From Streptomyces sp. DH24 (GTDB taxonomy: Bacteria; Actinomycetota; Actinomycetes; Streptomycetales; Streptomycetaceae): a stretch of DNA of 64,000 nt. Positions 36,503 to 45,348 of the stretch are shown here, piece after piece (positions within the stretch are counted from its first letter, which is position 1; each line of letters begins with the position of its first letter). The notes under the pieces were generated by a model that worked only from the letters and a program-made list of their open reading frames with translations, was not told where the DNA came from and did not search any database. The DNA lies in contig NZ_JARVKW010000001.1 of the NCBI RefSeq assembly GCF_029813775.1, positions 309,393-373,392 of the forward strand, in the 5' to 3' direction. A program made the position numbers and the translations under genes.

Positions 36503-36570
36503 AGTCGGAGCCGGCCCGCAAGTCGGAGCCGGCCCGGCAGTCGGAGCCGGCCCGGCAGTCGGAGCCGGTC
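36503..36570. repeat. 18-bp minisatellite, 3.8 copies
   Basis: Units AGTCGGAGCCGGCCCGGC at 36503-36520 (two changes at the end), 36521-36538 and 36539-36556, with a partial copy at 36557-36570 that runs into the stop codon of the GNAT gene. The copies are nearly identical, which suggests recent expansion by slippage. The array directly abuts the 24-bp repeats. Confidence 0.9.
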
Positions 36571-37040
36571 TAGAGGGGGCGCCGCATCGCCCGGTGCGGC
36601 ATACCGGCGTCCGGGAACTCCGGCCCGTACGCCACGTATCCGAGCCGCTCGTAGAAGCCGAGGGCCTGCGTCTGCGCGTGCAGGTCGACGGCCGTCAGCC
36701 CCCGCGCGCGTGCCGCGTCCTCGATGCCGCGCACCAGTGCGGCCCCGACGCCGAGTCCGCGCGCGTCCTTCGTCACCGCGAGCCGGCCCAGGGAGCCCAC
36801 CTCGTGGTCCCCGCCGTTCTTCGCGGCGGCCGCCTCGCCGTACAGCAGCCGTCCGGTGCCGAGCGGTATGCCGTCGTCCCGGACCGCCAGCACGTGCACG
36901 GCACCGGCGTCGTAGGCGTCGTACTCCAGGTCCTCCGGCACCCCCTGCTCGACGACGAAGACCTCATTGCGCACCGCGAAGCACGCCTCGCGGTCGGCGG
37001 GGTCCTCGGCGACGCGCACCGCGTACCTCGGCCGGCTCAC
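36570..37040 (-). CDS. GNAT family N-acetyltransferase
   Basis: A 156-residue single GNAT domain. Acetyl-CoA binding motif A is seen as [21 protein letters not shown] (about 91-111), and the C-terminal [16 protein letters not shown] is typical of ElaA-like members. Substrate unknown. The GTG at 37040 overlaps the RluA-type gene stop by 4 bp, so it is translated with the pseudouridine synthase; targets could include a ribosomal or RNA-processing protein. Its 3' end is continuous with a minisatellite array. Confidence 0.88.
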   Translation of the reverse strand: MSRPRYAVRVAEDPADREACFAVRNEVFVVEQGVPEDLEYDAYDAGAVHVLAVRDDGIPLGTGRLLYGEAAAAKNGGDHEVGSLGRLAVTKDARGLGVGAALVRGIEDAARARGLTAVDLHAQTQALGFYERLGYVAYGPEFPDAGMPHRAMRRPL

Positions 37041-37981
37041 GCGTAGGTCTCCTCGCGGACCTGGTCCAGGGCCTTCCGCAGGTCCTCGGGGTAGTCGCTG
37101 GCGTACTCCACCCACTGGCCGTCGCCGGGGTGCTCGAAGCCGAGCCGGACGGCGTGCAGCCACTGGCGGGTCAGCCCGAGCCGCTTGGCGAGCGTGGGGT
37201 CGGCGCCGTAGGTCAGGTCGCCGACGCAGGGGTGGCGGTGGGCCGCCATGTGGACGCGGATCTGGTGGGTGCGGCCGGTCTCCAGCTTCACGTCGAGCAG
37301 GGAGGCGGCGCGGAAGGCCTCGACGAGGTCGTAGTGCGTGACGGACGGCTTGCCCTCGGCCGTGACCGCCCACTTGTAGTCGTGGTGGGGATGGCGGCCG
37401 ATGGGCGCGTCGATCGTGCCGCTCGTCGGGTCGGGGTGGCCCTGCACGAGCGTGTGGTACCGCTTGTCGACCGTGCGCTCCTTGAACTGGCGCTTCAGCG
37501 ACGTGTACGCGCGCTCCGACTTGGCGACCACCATCAGGCCGGACGTGCCGACGTCGAGGCGGTGCACGATGCCCTGGCGCTCGGCGGCACCGGACGTCGA
37601 GATGCGGTATCCGGCGGCGGCGAGGCCGCCGATCACGGTCGGTCCGGTCCAGCCCGGCGACGGGTGCGCGGCGACCCCGACCGGCTTGACGACCACGACC
37701 ACGTCCTCGTCGTCGTGCACGATCTCCATGCCCTCGACGGGCTCGGCGACCACCTGCACGGGCGCGGGGGCCTGCGGCATCTCGACCTCCAGCCAGGCGC
37801 CGCCGTGCACGCGCTCCGACTTGCCGACCACCGATCCGTCGACCGTGACCTTCCCCGCGGCGGCGAGCTCGGCCGCCTTGGTCCGGGAGAAGCCGAACAT
37901 GCGGGAGATGGCGGCGTCGACGCGCTCGCCCTCCAGGCCGTCGGGCACGGGCAGGGTACGGATCTCGGGAATCGTGCTCAC
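37037..37981 (-). CDS. RluA/RluD family pseudouridine synthase
   Basis: A 314-residue RNA pseudouridine synthase. The S4 RNA-binding domain (about 14-65) contains [24 protein letters not shown]. The catalytic motif [11 protein letters not shown] (140-150) supplies D143, and the [10 protein letters not shown] block is near 240. It most resembles RluD, which modifies helix 69 of 23S rRNA, but the exact target cannot be read from sequence. GTG start 37981. It lies 60 bp after lspA, and the lspA-rluD arrangement is common in bacteria. Confidence 0.93.
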   Translation of the reverse strand: MSTIPEIRTLPVPDGLEGERVDAAISRMFGFSRTKAAELAAAGKVTVDGSVVGKSERVHGGAWLEVEMPQAPAPVQVVAEPVEGMEIVHDDEDVVVVVKPVGVAAHPSPGWTGPTVIGGLAAAGYRISTSGAAERQGIVHRLDVGTSGLMVVAKSERAYTSLKRQFKERTVDKRYHTLVQGHPDPTSGTIDAPIGRHPHHDYKWAVTAEGKPSVTHYDLVEAFRAASLLDVKLETGRTHQIRVHMAAHRHPCVGDLTYGADPTLAKRLGLTRQWLHAVRLGFEHPGDGQWVEYASDYPEDLRKALDQVREETYA

Positions 37982-38041
37982 CCGTCGAGTATGCCGGACC
38001 CGCCCGGTGGTCCCGACCGGGCCTGTGGACAAACGGGGCGT

Positions 38042-38749
38042 TCAGTCCTTGTGGACGGTGCCGTCCGGGTCGAGGCCGCGGAAGGACAGCAGCACGATCA
38101 GGATGCCGCCACACACGATCGCGGAGTCGGCCAGGTTGAACACGGCGAAGTGCTTGGGCGCGATGAAATCGACCACCGCGCCCTCGAAGACGCCCGGCGA
38201 ACGGAAGATCCGGTCGGTGAGGTTGCCGAGCGCGCCGCCGAGCAGCAGCCCGAGTGCGATCGCCCACGGCGTGCTGTACAGCTTGCGCGCCAGACGGGCG
38301 ATCACGACGATCACGACCGCCGCGATCACCGTGAAGATCACGGTGAAGGCCTCGCCGAAGCCGAAGGCCGCGCCCGCGTTGCGGATGGCCTCGAACTTCA
38401 GCCAGTCCCCGACGACCTCGATGGGCTCGTGGTGCTCCAGCTTGGCCACCACGATCATCTTGCTGATCAGGTCGAGGGCGTACGCGACCGTGGCGACCGC
38501 GAACAGCACGGCGATACGGCGCTTGCCCCGAGGCCGCTCGGCCCCTGCCGCCGTCCCGTCCGCCGCCCCCGCCGGGTCCTCACCGGCGGGGTGCGCCGCC
38601 CCACCGGTGCCGGACCCGCCGGCCGGGGCCGCGGCCCCCTCGGAGCCGGACGGCGTGCCCGGCGACGCGTTCTCCTCGGGCCGGTCCTGCCGCGCCCGCG
38701 CCGTGTCCGGGGTGTCCGGCGTACCGATGATGCGCTCCGCCTCTGCCAC
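38042..38749 (-). CDS. lspA: Lipoprotein signal peptidase (signal peptidase II)
   Basis: LspA cleaves prolipoprotein signal peptides after lipidation. The 235-residue protein has four helices and the two catalytic aspartates in GNLTDR (D179) and FNLADS (D208), with the conserved [14 protein letters not shown] loop (119-132). A Pro/Gly/Ala-rich disordered N-terminal extension of about 75 residues precedes helix 1 and is longer than in most bacteria. GTG start 38749. Downstream are the RluA-type and GNAT genes on the same strand. Confidence 0.95.
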   Translation of the reverse strand: MAEAERIIGTPDTPDTARARQDRPEENASPGTPSGSEGAAAPAGGSGTGGAAHPAGEDPAGAADGTAAGAERPRGKRRIAVLFAVATVAYALDLISKMIVVAKLEHHEPIEVVGDWLKFEAIRNAGAAFGFGEAFTVIFTVIAAVVIVVIARLARKLYSTPWAIALGLLLGGALGNLTDRIFRSPGVFEGAVVDFIAPKHFAVFNLADSAIVCGGILIVLLSFRGLDPDGTVHKD

Positions 38750-38814
38750 GTGAGTCCCTCAACCTAGGTACCTGACTGAGCACGAGGGTACGGCACGCCT
38801 CCACCCCGTCCCGA

Positions 38815-39906
38815 TCAGTACCGCCGTTCCTGCTTCTGCTTGCACTCCACGCACAGGGTGGCCCGAGGGAACGCCTGCATGCGCGCCTTTCCGATGGGGT
38901 TGCCGCAGTTCTCGCACAGGCCGTACGTGCCGGCGTCCAGGCGCTCCAGGGCGTGCTCGGTCTGGGTCAGCATCTCGCGCGCGTTGGCGGTCAGCGCCAG
39001 CTCGTGCTCGCGCGTGATGTTCTTGGTGCCGGTGTCCGCCTGGTCGTCGCCGGCACCGTCCCCGGAGTCCCGCATCAGGCCGGCGAGGGACCGTTCGGAC
39101 TCGGCGATCTCGGTCTCCAGCCGTTCCTGCTCGGACTGCAGCCCCGCGCGGGCCTCCGCGACCTCTTCCGGGGTCCAGGGGTCCTCACCGGGGCGCACCG
39201 CGAGGTCGCCGGGCTCCGCCGCGGCTACCCGTGCCTTGGGAACGGCGGTCTTCGCCGCCGTGGCCGTGCCAGGAGTCTTCTTCGCAACCACCGTCGTGGC
39301 TCCCGTCTGCTCCGCGGCCTGCGCCGCGCCCACTTCCTTGGCTGTGCTCTTCCCGGCAGCCGGTTTCCCGGCAGCCGCCTTGCTCCCACCCGCGCCCGCC
39401 TTCTTGGCGGGCACCTTCTTCGCCGCGGCCTTCTCGGCACCCGCCGCCCCGCCGACCGGCTCCTTCGCGCCCTCCTTCTTGCCCGGCGTGCCCGGCACCT
39501 TCTTGGCCGCGGCCTTCTTGGCGACGGCTTTCTTGGCAGCCGCCTTCTTGGCGACCGGCTTCTCGGCGACCGCCTGAGCGGCCTCCTTCTTGACGACGGC
39601 CTTCTTCGCGACGGCCTTCTTCGCCGCCCCCTGCTTCGCGACTGCCTTCTTCGCGACCACAGTTTTCTCGACCGTCTTCTTCGCGACCGTCTTCTTCGAG
39701 GCCTCCTTCTGCGCCTTCTTCGAGGTCTCCTTCTCGGCCGTCACCCCCTCCGCGACCGCCTTCTCCCCGGTCGCCGCCTTCGTCCCCCCGCTCACCGCCT
39801 TCTTCTTCCCGGTCGCCGTCTTCTTCGCGGCGGCCTTCTTCACCCGTGTCGCCGCGCCGCCGGCCCGGGCCGCCGAGCCTCCCTGTGCGCTCTTCTTCGC
39901 CACCAT
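38815..39906 (-). CDS. Lysine-rich protein with DksA/TraR C4 zinc finger
   Basis: A 363-residue protein. Residues about 3-190 are a histone-H1-like low-complexity region of AKKAVAKK-type repeats, expected to bind nucleic acid. The C-terminal 120 residues form a DksA/TraR-type module: coiled coil EEVAEARAGLQSEQERLETEIAESERSL, then zinc cysteines C331, C334 (CENCGNPIGKARM), C352 and C355 (CVECK). The coiled-coil tip lacks the DxxDxA motif of true DksA, so RNA-polymerase control is uncertain. The ATG at 39906 follows GAAGGGG. It is a fusion of a histone-like tail to a zinc-finger domain. Confidence 0.88.
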   Translation of the reverse strand: MVAKKSAQGGSAARAGGAATRVKKAAAKKTATGKKKAVSGGTKAATGEKAVAEGVTAEKETSKKAQKEASKKTVAKKTVEKTVVAKKAVAKQGAAKKAVAKKAVVKKEAAQAVAEKPVAKKAAAKKAVAKKAAAKKVPGTPGKKEGAKEPVGGAAGAEKAAAKKVPAKKAGAGGSKAAAGKPAAGKSTAKEVGAAQAAEQTGATTVVAKKTPGTATAAKTAVPKARVAAAEPGDLAVRPGEDPWTPEEVAEARAGLQSEQERLETEIAESERSLAGLMRDSGDGAGDDQADTGTKNITREHELALTANAREMLTQTEHALERLDAGTYGLCENCGNPIGKARMQAFPRATLCVECKQKQERRY

Positions 39907-40190
39907 GGCCGCGGCCCCTTCACATATTGTGATCTTGCTCGCGAATCGTGCTGGGACGATAAATCGACTTGAGCCCCGCGGCAACGGGGCACACCGCCCG
40001 ATTCGCCCGCCTCGCGGATCGCGCGCGCAAGCATGCATGCGTTGTGCCCAGCTCCCCGCCGGGTAATCCGCCGAGCCGGGCGCCTGGGGTTCCGAACGCG
40101 CATACCGTGCCATTCGGGTCAAACAGGGCCATACGCCACCCAGGTCTCCGAGGCCCCGAAAACCGGTCGGCCGCTGTCCGCGCGGCGCCG

Positions 40191-40202
40191 TACACTGGGC
40201 GC
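40191..40202 (+). promoter_or_regulatory. Probable ileS promoter -10 and start region
   Basis: TACACT at 40191-40196 is a good actinomycete -10 hexamer. Transcription from about 40203 would produce an approximately 290-nt leader that contains the whole T-box. The -35 is not clear. The preceding stretch 39907-40190 has a small GCCCCG/CGGGGC hairpin (39973-39990) and no ORF that I support. Confidence 0.4.
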
Positions 40203-40495
40203 AGCGAAAAGCGTGGATGGGGACGAGTAGCGGCGTACGCAGCCCAGAGCGACCCGGGGACGGTGTGAGCCCGGGGGCGAGCGCGACGTGAAGATCACCC
40301 CGGAGCCGCCGGAAGAAAGCCCAGCGTGGCGAGTAGAACCGGCTTCGCGACCCCAATGAGGGGGCTCACCGCCGCACACCACGCGCGGGGAGCCAAGGAG
40401 GGTGGTACCGCGGGAGCGCGCCGCACACGGCGTACAGGAAAGACAAGGCTCTCGTCCCTCCGACGGAAGGCAGCACGTCCGCCGGAGGAAGCTCC
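40203..40495 (+). promoter_or_regulatory. T-box riboswitch controlling ileS translation
   Basis: The conserved T-box sequence AGGGTGGTACCGCG is at 40399-40412, where UGGN pairs with the uncharged tRNA 3' end. An isoleucine specifier ATC is seen at 40294-40296 within GAAGATCACC. There is no terminator with a T-run. Instead CCTCCGACGG (40457-40466) pairs, with one mismatch, to CCGCCGGAGG (40479-40488), which contains the ileS Shine-Dalgarno sequence. This is the actinobacterial translational type: uncharged tRNA(Ile) should disrupt the sequestering hairpin and allow initiation. The 5' boundary is inferred. Confidence 0.88.
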
Positions 40496-43400
40496 TTGAA
40501 TACGCAGCCGCAGTACCGCCAGGTACCCGCCCAGGTCGACCTGCCCGCGCTCGAGCACGCGGTGCTCGACTTCTGGCGCGAGCAGAAGATCTTCGCCAAG
40601 AGCCTGGACCAGTCCGAGGGCCGCCCCGAGTGGGTGTTCTACGAGGGCCCGCCCACCGCCAACGGCATGCCGGGTGCCCACCACATCGAGGCCCGCGTCT
40701 TCAAGGACGTCTTCCCCCGCTTCCGCACCATGCGCGGCTACCACGTGGCCCGCAAGGCCGGCTGGGACTGCCACGGCCTCCCGGTGGAGCTCGCCGTCGA
40801 GAAGGAGCTGGGCTTCTCCGGCAAGAAGGACATCGAGGCGTACGGCATCGCCGACTTCAACGCCAAGTGCCGCGAGTCCGTGCTCCGCCACACCGACGCC
40901 TTCGCCGAGCTGACGACCCGCATGGGCTACTGGGTCGACCTCGACGACGCGTACGTGACCATGGAGCCCGAGTACATCGAGTCGGTCTGGTGGTCGCTGA
41001 AGGAGATCTTCAAGAAGGGCCTGCTGGTCCAGGACCACCGCGTCGCCCCCTGGTGTCCCCGCTGCGGCACGGGCCTGTCGGACCACGAGCTGGCCCAGGG
41101 CTACGAGACGGTCGTCGACCCGTCCGTCTACGTCCGCTTCCCGCTCACCTCCGGCCCGCTCGCCGGCGAGGCCGCGCTCCTGGTGTGGACGACCACGCCC
41201 TGGACGCTGGTGTCCAACACGGCGGTCGCCGCGCACCCCGAGGTCACCTACGTCGTCGCCACCGACGGCGAGGAGAAGCTGGTCGTCGCCGAGCCGCTGG
41301 TCGGCAAGGCGCTCGGCGAGGGCTGGGAGACCACCGGGCAGAGCTTCACGGGTGCCGAGATGGAGCGCTGGACGTACCGGCGCCCCTTCGAGCTGGTCGA
41401 GTTCACCGAGCCCGCCCACTACGTGGTCAACGCGGAGTACGTCACGACCGAGGACGGTACGGGCCTGGTCCACCAGTCCCCCGCCTTCGGTGAGGACGAC
41501 CTCAAGGTCTGCCGCGCCTACGGCCTGCCGGTCGTGAACCCGGTCCGTCCGGACGGCACCTTCGAGGAGGACGTCCCGCTCGTCGGCGGCATCTTCTTCA
41601 AGAAGGCGGACGAGAAGCTCACCGCTGACCTCGAAAGCCGCGGCCTGCTGTTCAAGCACATCCCGTACGAGCACAGCTACCCGCACTGCTGGCGCTGCCA
41701 CACCGCGCTGCTCTACTACGCGCAGCCCTCCTGGTACATCCGCACCACGGCCGTCAAGGACCGCCTCCTTGAGGAGAACGAGAACACCAACTGGTTCCCG
41801 GACACGGTCAAGCACGGCCGGTTCGGCGACTGGCTGAACAACAACATCGACTGGGCGCTGTCCCGCAACCGCTACTGGGGCACCCCGCTGCCCATCTGGC
41901 GCTGCGAGGACGACCACCTCACCTGCGTCGGCTCGCTCACCGAACTCGGCGAGCTGACCGGCACCGACCAGTCGGGCCTGGACCCGCACCGCCCGTTCAT
42001 CGACGAGGTCACCTTCGCCTGCCCGCACGACGGCTGCGCGAAGACGGCCACGCGCGTGCCGGAGGTCATCGACGCCTGGTACGACTCGGGGTCGATGCCG
42101 TTCGCGCAGTGGGGCTACCCGTACAAGAACAAGGAACTGTTCGAGTCCCGCTACCCGGCGCAGTTCATCTCCGAGGCCATCGACCAGACCCGCGGCTGGT
42201 TCTACACGCTGATGGCGGTCGGCACGCTCGTGTTCGACAAGTCGTCCTACGAGAACGTCGTGTGCCTGGGCCACATCCTCGCCGAGGACGGCCGCAAGAT
42301 GTCCAAGCACCTCGGCAACATCCTGCAGCCGATCCCGCTGATGGACCAGCACGGCGCCGACGCGGTCCGCTGGTTCATGGCGGCCGGCGGCTCCCCGTGG
42401 GCGGCCCGCCGCGTCGGCCACGGCACCATCCAGGAGGTCGTCCGCAAGACGCTCCTCACGTACTGGAACACGGTCGCCTTCCAGGCCCTGTACGCCCGCA
42501 CCTCCGGCTGGGCCCCGTCCGAGGCCGACCCGGCCCCGGCCGACCGCCCGCTGCTGGACCGCTGGCTGCTGTCCGAACTGCACGCGCTCACCGACCAGGT
42601 GACGCAGTCGCTGGAGGCGTACGACACCCAGCGCGCCGGCAAGCTGCTGTCCGCGTTCGTCGACGACCTCTCCAACTGGTACGTGCGCCGCTCCCGGCGT
42701 CGCTTCTGGCAGGGCGACAAGGCCGCGCTGCGCACCCTGCACGAGGTGCTGGAGACGGTCACGAAGCTGATGGCGCCGATCACCCCGTTCATCACCGAGC
42801 GGGTGTGGCAGGACCTGGTCGTACCGGTCAGCCCGGACGCCCCGGAGTCGGTGCACCTGTCGTCCTGGCCGGAGGCGGACCTCACCGCCATCGACCCGGA
42901 GCTGTCGAAGCAGATGATGCTGGTGCGCCGGCTCGTCGAGCTCGGCCGGGCCACGCGCGCGGAGTCGGGCGTCAAGACCCGCCAGCCGCTGAAGCGGGCG
43001 CTGATCGCGGCGACCGGCTTCGACACCCTCGACCGCGAACTGCACACGCAGATCACGGAGGAGCTGAACGTCGAGTCCCTGGCGTCCCTCTCCGAGGTGG
43101 GCGGCTCCCTGGTCGACACGACGGCGAAGGCCAACTTCCGCGCGCTCGGCAAGCGGTTCGGCAAGCGCGTCCAGGACGTCGCCAAGGCCATCGCGAACGC
43201 CGACGCGGCCGCGCTGTCCCTCGCCCTGCGCGAGGGCACGGCGTCGGTGGAGGTCGACGGCGAGACCGTCACCCTCGCCCCGGACGAGGTGATCATCACC
43301 GAAACCCCGCGCGAGGGCTGGTCGGTGGCCTCCGACGCGGGCGCCACGGTCGCGCTCGACCTGGAGATCACGGAGGAGCTGCGCCGCGCGGGCCTCGCCC

Positions 43401-43642
43401 GTGACGCGATCCGCCTGATCCAGGAGGCCCGCAAGAACAGCGGCCTCGACGTCGCCGACCGCATCGCGCTGCGTTGGACGTCGACGGACCCGGCCACCAC
43501 CGCCGCCCTGACCGAGCACGCGTCGCTGATCTCCGACGAGGTCCTCGCCACGGACTACGCCCAGGGCGAGGCGGACGACACGTTCGGCGAGCCGTTCGCC
43601 GACGAGGGCCTGTCCCTGACGTTCCGCCTGCGCAAGGTGTAA
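40496..43642 (+). CDS. ileS: Isoleucyl-tRNA synthetase
   Basis: The 1048-residue class I synthetase charges tRNA(Ile). The HIGH site is GAHH (60-63, in PTANGMPGAHHIEAR) and the KMSKS site is KMSKH (601-605, in DGRKMSKHLGN). A CP1 editing domain lies between them (TTPWTLVSNTAV). The HIGH and KMSKS variants, the length and the lack of a C-terminal zinc finger indicate the eukaryote-like type 2 IleRS, a class associated with intrinsic mupirocin tolerance. The start is TTG 40496 with GGAGGA 6 nt upstream inside the T-box sequestering hairpin. It is monocistronic with a strong terminator. Confidence 0.96.
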   Translation: MNTQPQYRQVPAQVDLPALEHAVLDFWREQKIFAKSLDQSEGRPEWVFYEGPPTANGMPGAHHIEARVFKDVFPRFRTMRGYHVARKAGWDCHGLPVELAVEKELGFSGKKDIEAYGIADFNAKCRESVLRHTDAFAELTTRMGYWVDLDDAYVTMEPEYIESVWWSLKEIFKKGLLVQDHRVAPWCPRCGTGLSDHELAQGYETVVDPSVYVRFPLTSGPLAGEAALLVWTTTPWTLVSNTAVAAHPEVTYVVATDGEEKLVVAEPLVGKALGEGWETTGQSFTGAEMERWTYRRPFELVEFTEPAHYVVNAEYVTTEDGTGLVHQSPAFGEDDLKVCRAYGLPVVNPVRPDGTFEEDVPLVGGIFFKKADEKLTADLESRGLLFKHIPYEHSYPHCWRCHTALLYYAQPSWYIRTTAVKDRLLEENENTNWFPDTVKHGRFGDWLNNNIDWALSRNRYWGTPLPIWRCEDDHLTCVGSLTELGELTGTDQSGLDPHRPFIDEVTFACPHDGCAKTATRVPEVIDAWYDSGSMPFAQWGYPYKNKELFESRYPAQFISEAIDQTRGWFYTLMAVGTLVFDKSSYENVVCLGHILAEDGRKMSKHLGNILQPIPLMDQHGADAVRWFMAAGGSPWAARRVGHGTIQEVVRKTLLTYWNTVAFQALYARTSGWAPSEADPAPADRPLLDRWLLSELHALTDQVTQSLEAYDTQRAGKLLSAFVDDLSNWYVRRSRRRFWQGDKAALRTLHEVLETVTKLMAPITPFITERVWQDLVVPVSPDAPESVHLSSWPEADLTAIDPELSKQMMLVRRLVELGRATRAESGVKTRQPLKRALIAATGFDTLDRELHTQITEELNVESLASLSEVGGSLVDTTAKANFRALGKRFGKRVQDVAKAIANADAAALSLALREGTASVEVDGETVTLAPDEVIITETPREGWSVASDAGATVALDLEITEELRRAGLARDAIRLIQEARKNSGLDVADRIALRWTSTDPATTAALTEHASLISDEVLATDYAQGEADDTFGEPFADEGLSLTFRLRKV

Positions 43643-43653
43643 CCGGCAGCACG

Positions 43654-43694
43654 AAGGCCCGGGCCCGCCAAGAATCTTGGCGGGCCCGGGCCTT
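43654..43694. terminator. ileS terminator
   Basis: A 19-bp perfect stem, starting AAGGCCCGGGCCCGCCAAG (43654-43672) with complement 43676-43694 and a 3-nt loop AAT, begins 11 bp after the ileS stop. It is one of the strongest hairpins in the window. Confidence 0.9.
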
Positions 43695-43769
43695 CGGCGT
43701 TGCGTACGCCGGACAACTGCCCCGGCCTTCGAACAGCCGCCCCAAGAACCGCGAACACGCACAGCACAA

Positions 43770-43805
43770 GGCGGGGCCCCGGACCGAGAGATCCGGGGCC
43801 CCGCC
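43770..43805. terminator. divIVA terminator
   Basis: A 14-bp perfect stem (GGCGGGGCCCCGGA at 43770-43783 with complement 43792-43805) and an 8-nt loop, 37 bp beyond the divIVA stop. It ends the long minus-strand division and cell-wall transcript and backs up the ileS terminator. Confidence 0.85.
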
Positions 43806-43842
43806 CTGAACGCTGCCGACGCCTACGGCGTACTACAACCCG

Positions 43843-44949
43843 TCAGTTGTCGTCCTCGTCGATGAGGAAGCCACGCATCGGGGAGGGAGCCTGACCCATC
43901 GGACCCGGGCCCTGCGGCCGGACCGGTGCCATCGGCTGGGTCATGGCGGGAGACATCTGCTGCTGACCGCCGTAGGACGGACCGCCGGACGGGCCGGGGT
44001 TGCCGCCCATCGTCTGGTTGCCGCCGCCGTACGACGGGGCGCTCGCGCCGGCCGGGGCCATGGAAGGCGCCGGGGACGGCGGGAGGGACGCGGTCGCGGG
44101 CGTGCGCGGCGGGGCCAGCGAGTCGTCGGCCTGGGTCTCCAGCTGACGCAGCTGCGACTCCAGGTAGGACTTCAGCCGCGTGCGGTACTCGCGCTCGAAG
44201 CCGCGCAGGTCCTCGACCTTGCGCTCCAGCGTGGCGCGGGCGGACTCCAGGGAGCCCATCGCGACACGGTGCTTCTCCTGCGCGTCCCGCTCCAGGGCGT
44301 CGGCCTTGGCACGGGCGTCACGCTCAAGACCCTCGGCACGCGAACGCGCCTCGCCGACGATCTTGTTGGCCTCGGAACGGGCCTCGGCGATCGCCTGGTC
44401 GGCGGTCTGCTGGGCCAGCGACAGGACGCGCGCGGCGCTGTCGCCACCGGGGCCGCCCTGACCGGGCATGCCGGGGCCGCCCATGGGGCCGCCCATCGGG
44501 CCACCGGGGCCCATCTGGCCCTGCATCGGGCCCTGGCCCATCGGACCCTGACCCATGGGGCCGGGACCCTGCGGACCACCCTGACCGCCGGGACCGGCGG
44601 GCAGCTGCGGGGCACCGCTCGGCAGCTGGGGCGGGCCACCCATGGGGCCACCCATCTGCTGCTGCGGCGGGCCCGATATGCCGGCGGGCACCGGAGCGCC
44701 GGGACCTCGCATGCCCTGCTGCTGCTGGTCCTGCTGCTCGGGCGGCTTCCGCATGTTCTGCTGGTTCTGGGCAGCAGCACGCGTGGCGGCGGCGAGCTTG
44801 GCGCGCAGGTCCTCGTTCTCGCGGAGGAGTCGCGTCAGTTCGGCTTCGACCTCGTCGAGGAAGGCATCGACCTCGTCCTCGTCATAGCCTTCTCGGAGGC
44901 GGACGGTCGTGAACTGCTTGTTCCGCACGTCCTCGGGGGTCAACGGCAT
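43843..44949 (-). CDS. divIVA: Polar growth protein DivIVA
   Basis: DivIVA marks hyphal tips and branch sites and recruits the apical wall-synthesis machinery in Streptomyces. The 368-residue protein has the membrane-binding N-terminal domain ([21 protein letters not shown] plus the first coiled coil to about 55). A Pro/Gln/Gly/Met-rich linker with [17 protein letters not shown] repeats (about 66-170) follows, then a long second coiled coil (about 172-265) and a disordered tail ending FLIDEDDN. The linker is far longer than in Bacillus DivIVA, as usual in Streptomyces. It lies 53 bp after yggT. Confidence 0.96.
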   Translation of the reverse strand: MPLTPEDVRNKQFTTVRLREGYDEDEVDAFLDEVEAELTRLLRENEDLRAKLAAATRAAAQNQQNMRKPPEQQDQQQQGMRGPGAPVPAGISGPPQQQMGGPMGGPPQLPSGAPQLPAGPGGQGGPQGPGPMGQGPMGQGPMQGQMGPGGPMGGPMGGPGMPGQGGPGGDSAARVLSLAQQTADQAIAEARSEANKIVGEARSRAEGLERDARAKADALERDAQEKHRVAMGSLESARATLERKVEDLRGFEREYRTRLKSYLESQLRQLETQADDSLAPPRTPATASLPPSPAPSMAPAGASAPSYGGGNQTMGGNPGPSGGPSYGGQQQMSPAMTQPMAPVRPQGPGPMGQAPSPMRGFLIDEDDN

Positions 44950-45002
44950 CTCTTCACCTCAACGTAGTCGTCGGCATTCGGCAAGACGGTAGGTCACATC
45001 GC

Positions 45003-45287
45003 TCACAGCCGGCTCACGATCGAGATCAGGATGTAGACGATGATCATCAGTACGAAGAAGGACAGGTCGAGCGCCACGCCCCCGAGACGCAACGGCGGGA
45101 TGACCCGCCGCAGAAGCTTGAGCGGTGGATCAGTGACAGTGTAGGTGGCCTCCAGAACGACCACCATCGCCTTGCCGGGTTGCCACGAGCGGGCGAACTG
45201 GAAGACGTAGTCCATGACCAACCGGAAGATCAGCACGATGAGAAAGCACATCAGCGCGATGTAGACGACATCCAAGACCACGCTCAT
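45003..45287 (-). CDS. YggT family membrane protein
   Basis: A 94-residue protein with two hydrophobic YggT segments (about 4-26 and 68-92) flanking the conserved stretch YTVTDPPLKLLRRVIPPLRLGGVALDLSF. YggT/YlmG proteins are linked genetically to cell division and osmotic tolerance, with no defined biochemistry. It sits in the standard sepF-yggT-divIVA order. A small GTACTT/AAGTAC dyad (45316-45330) lies between it and sepF and could be a weak attenuator. Confidence 0.9.
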   Translation of the reverse strand: MSVVLDVVYIALMCFLIVLIFRLVMDYVFQFARSWQPGKAMVVVLEATYTVTDPPLKLLRRVIPPLRLGGVALDLSFFVLMIIVYILISIVSRL

Positions 45288-45348
45288 GACTCGTGCTTCC
45301 CTCTCCCCTGCCTGCGTACTTCCAAAGTACTTCTACCGGTCGTGCGTC

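Noticed and set aside
33643..36573. 976-codon plus-strand open frame spanning the MscS and antiporter genes, ending in SEPARQ repeats
   Set aside because: It overlaps two well-supported genes in other frames; the repeats are just the 18-bp minisatellite translated.
40295..43762. 1155-codon minus-strand open frame opposite ileS
   Set aside because: Shadow of ileS with GC-skewed composition; no motif, and it crosses the T-box and a terminator.
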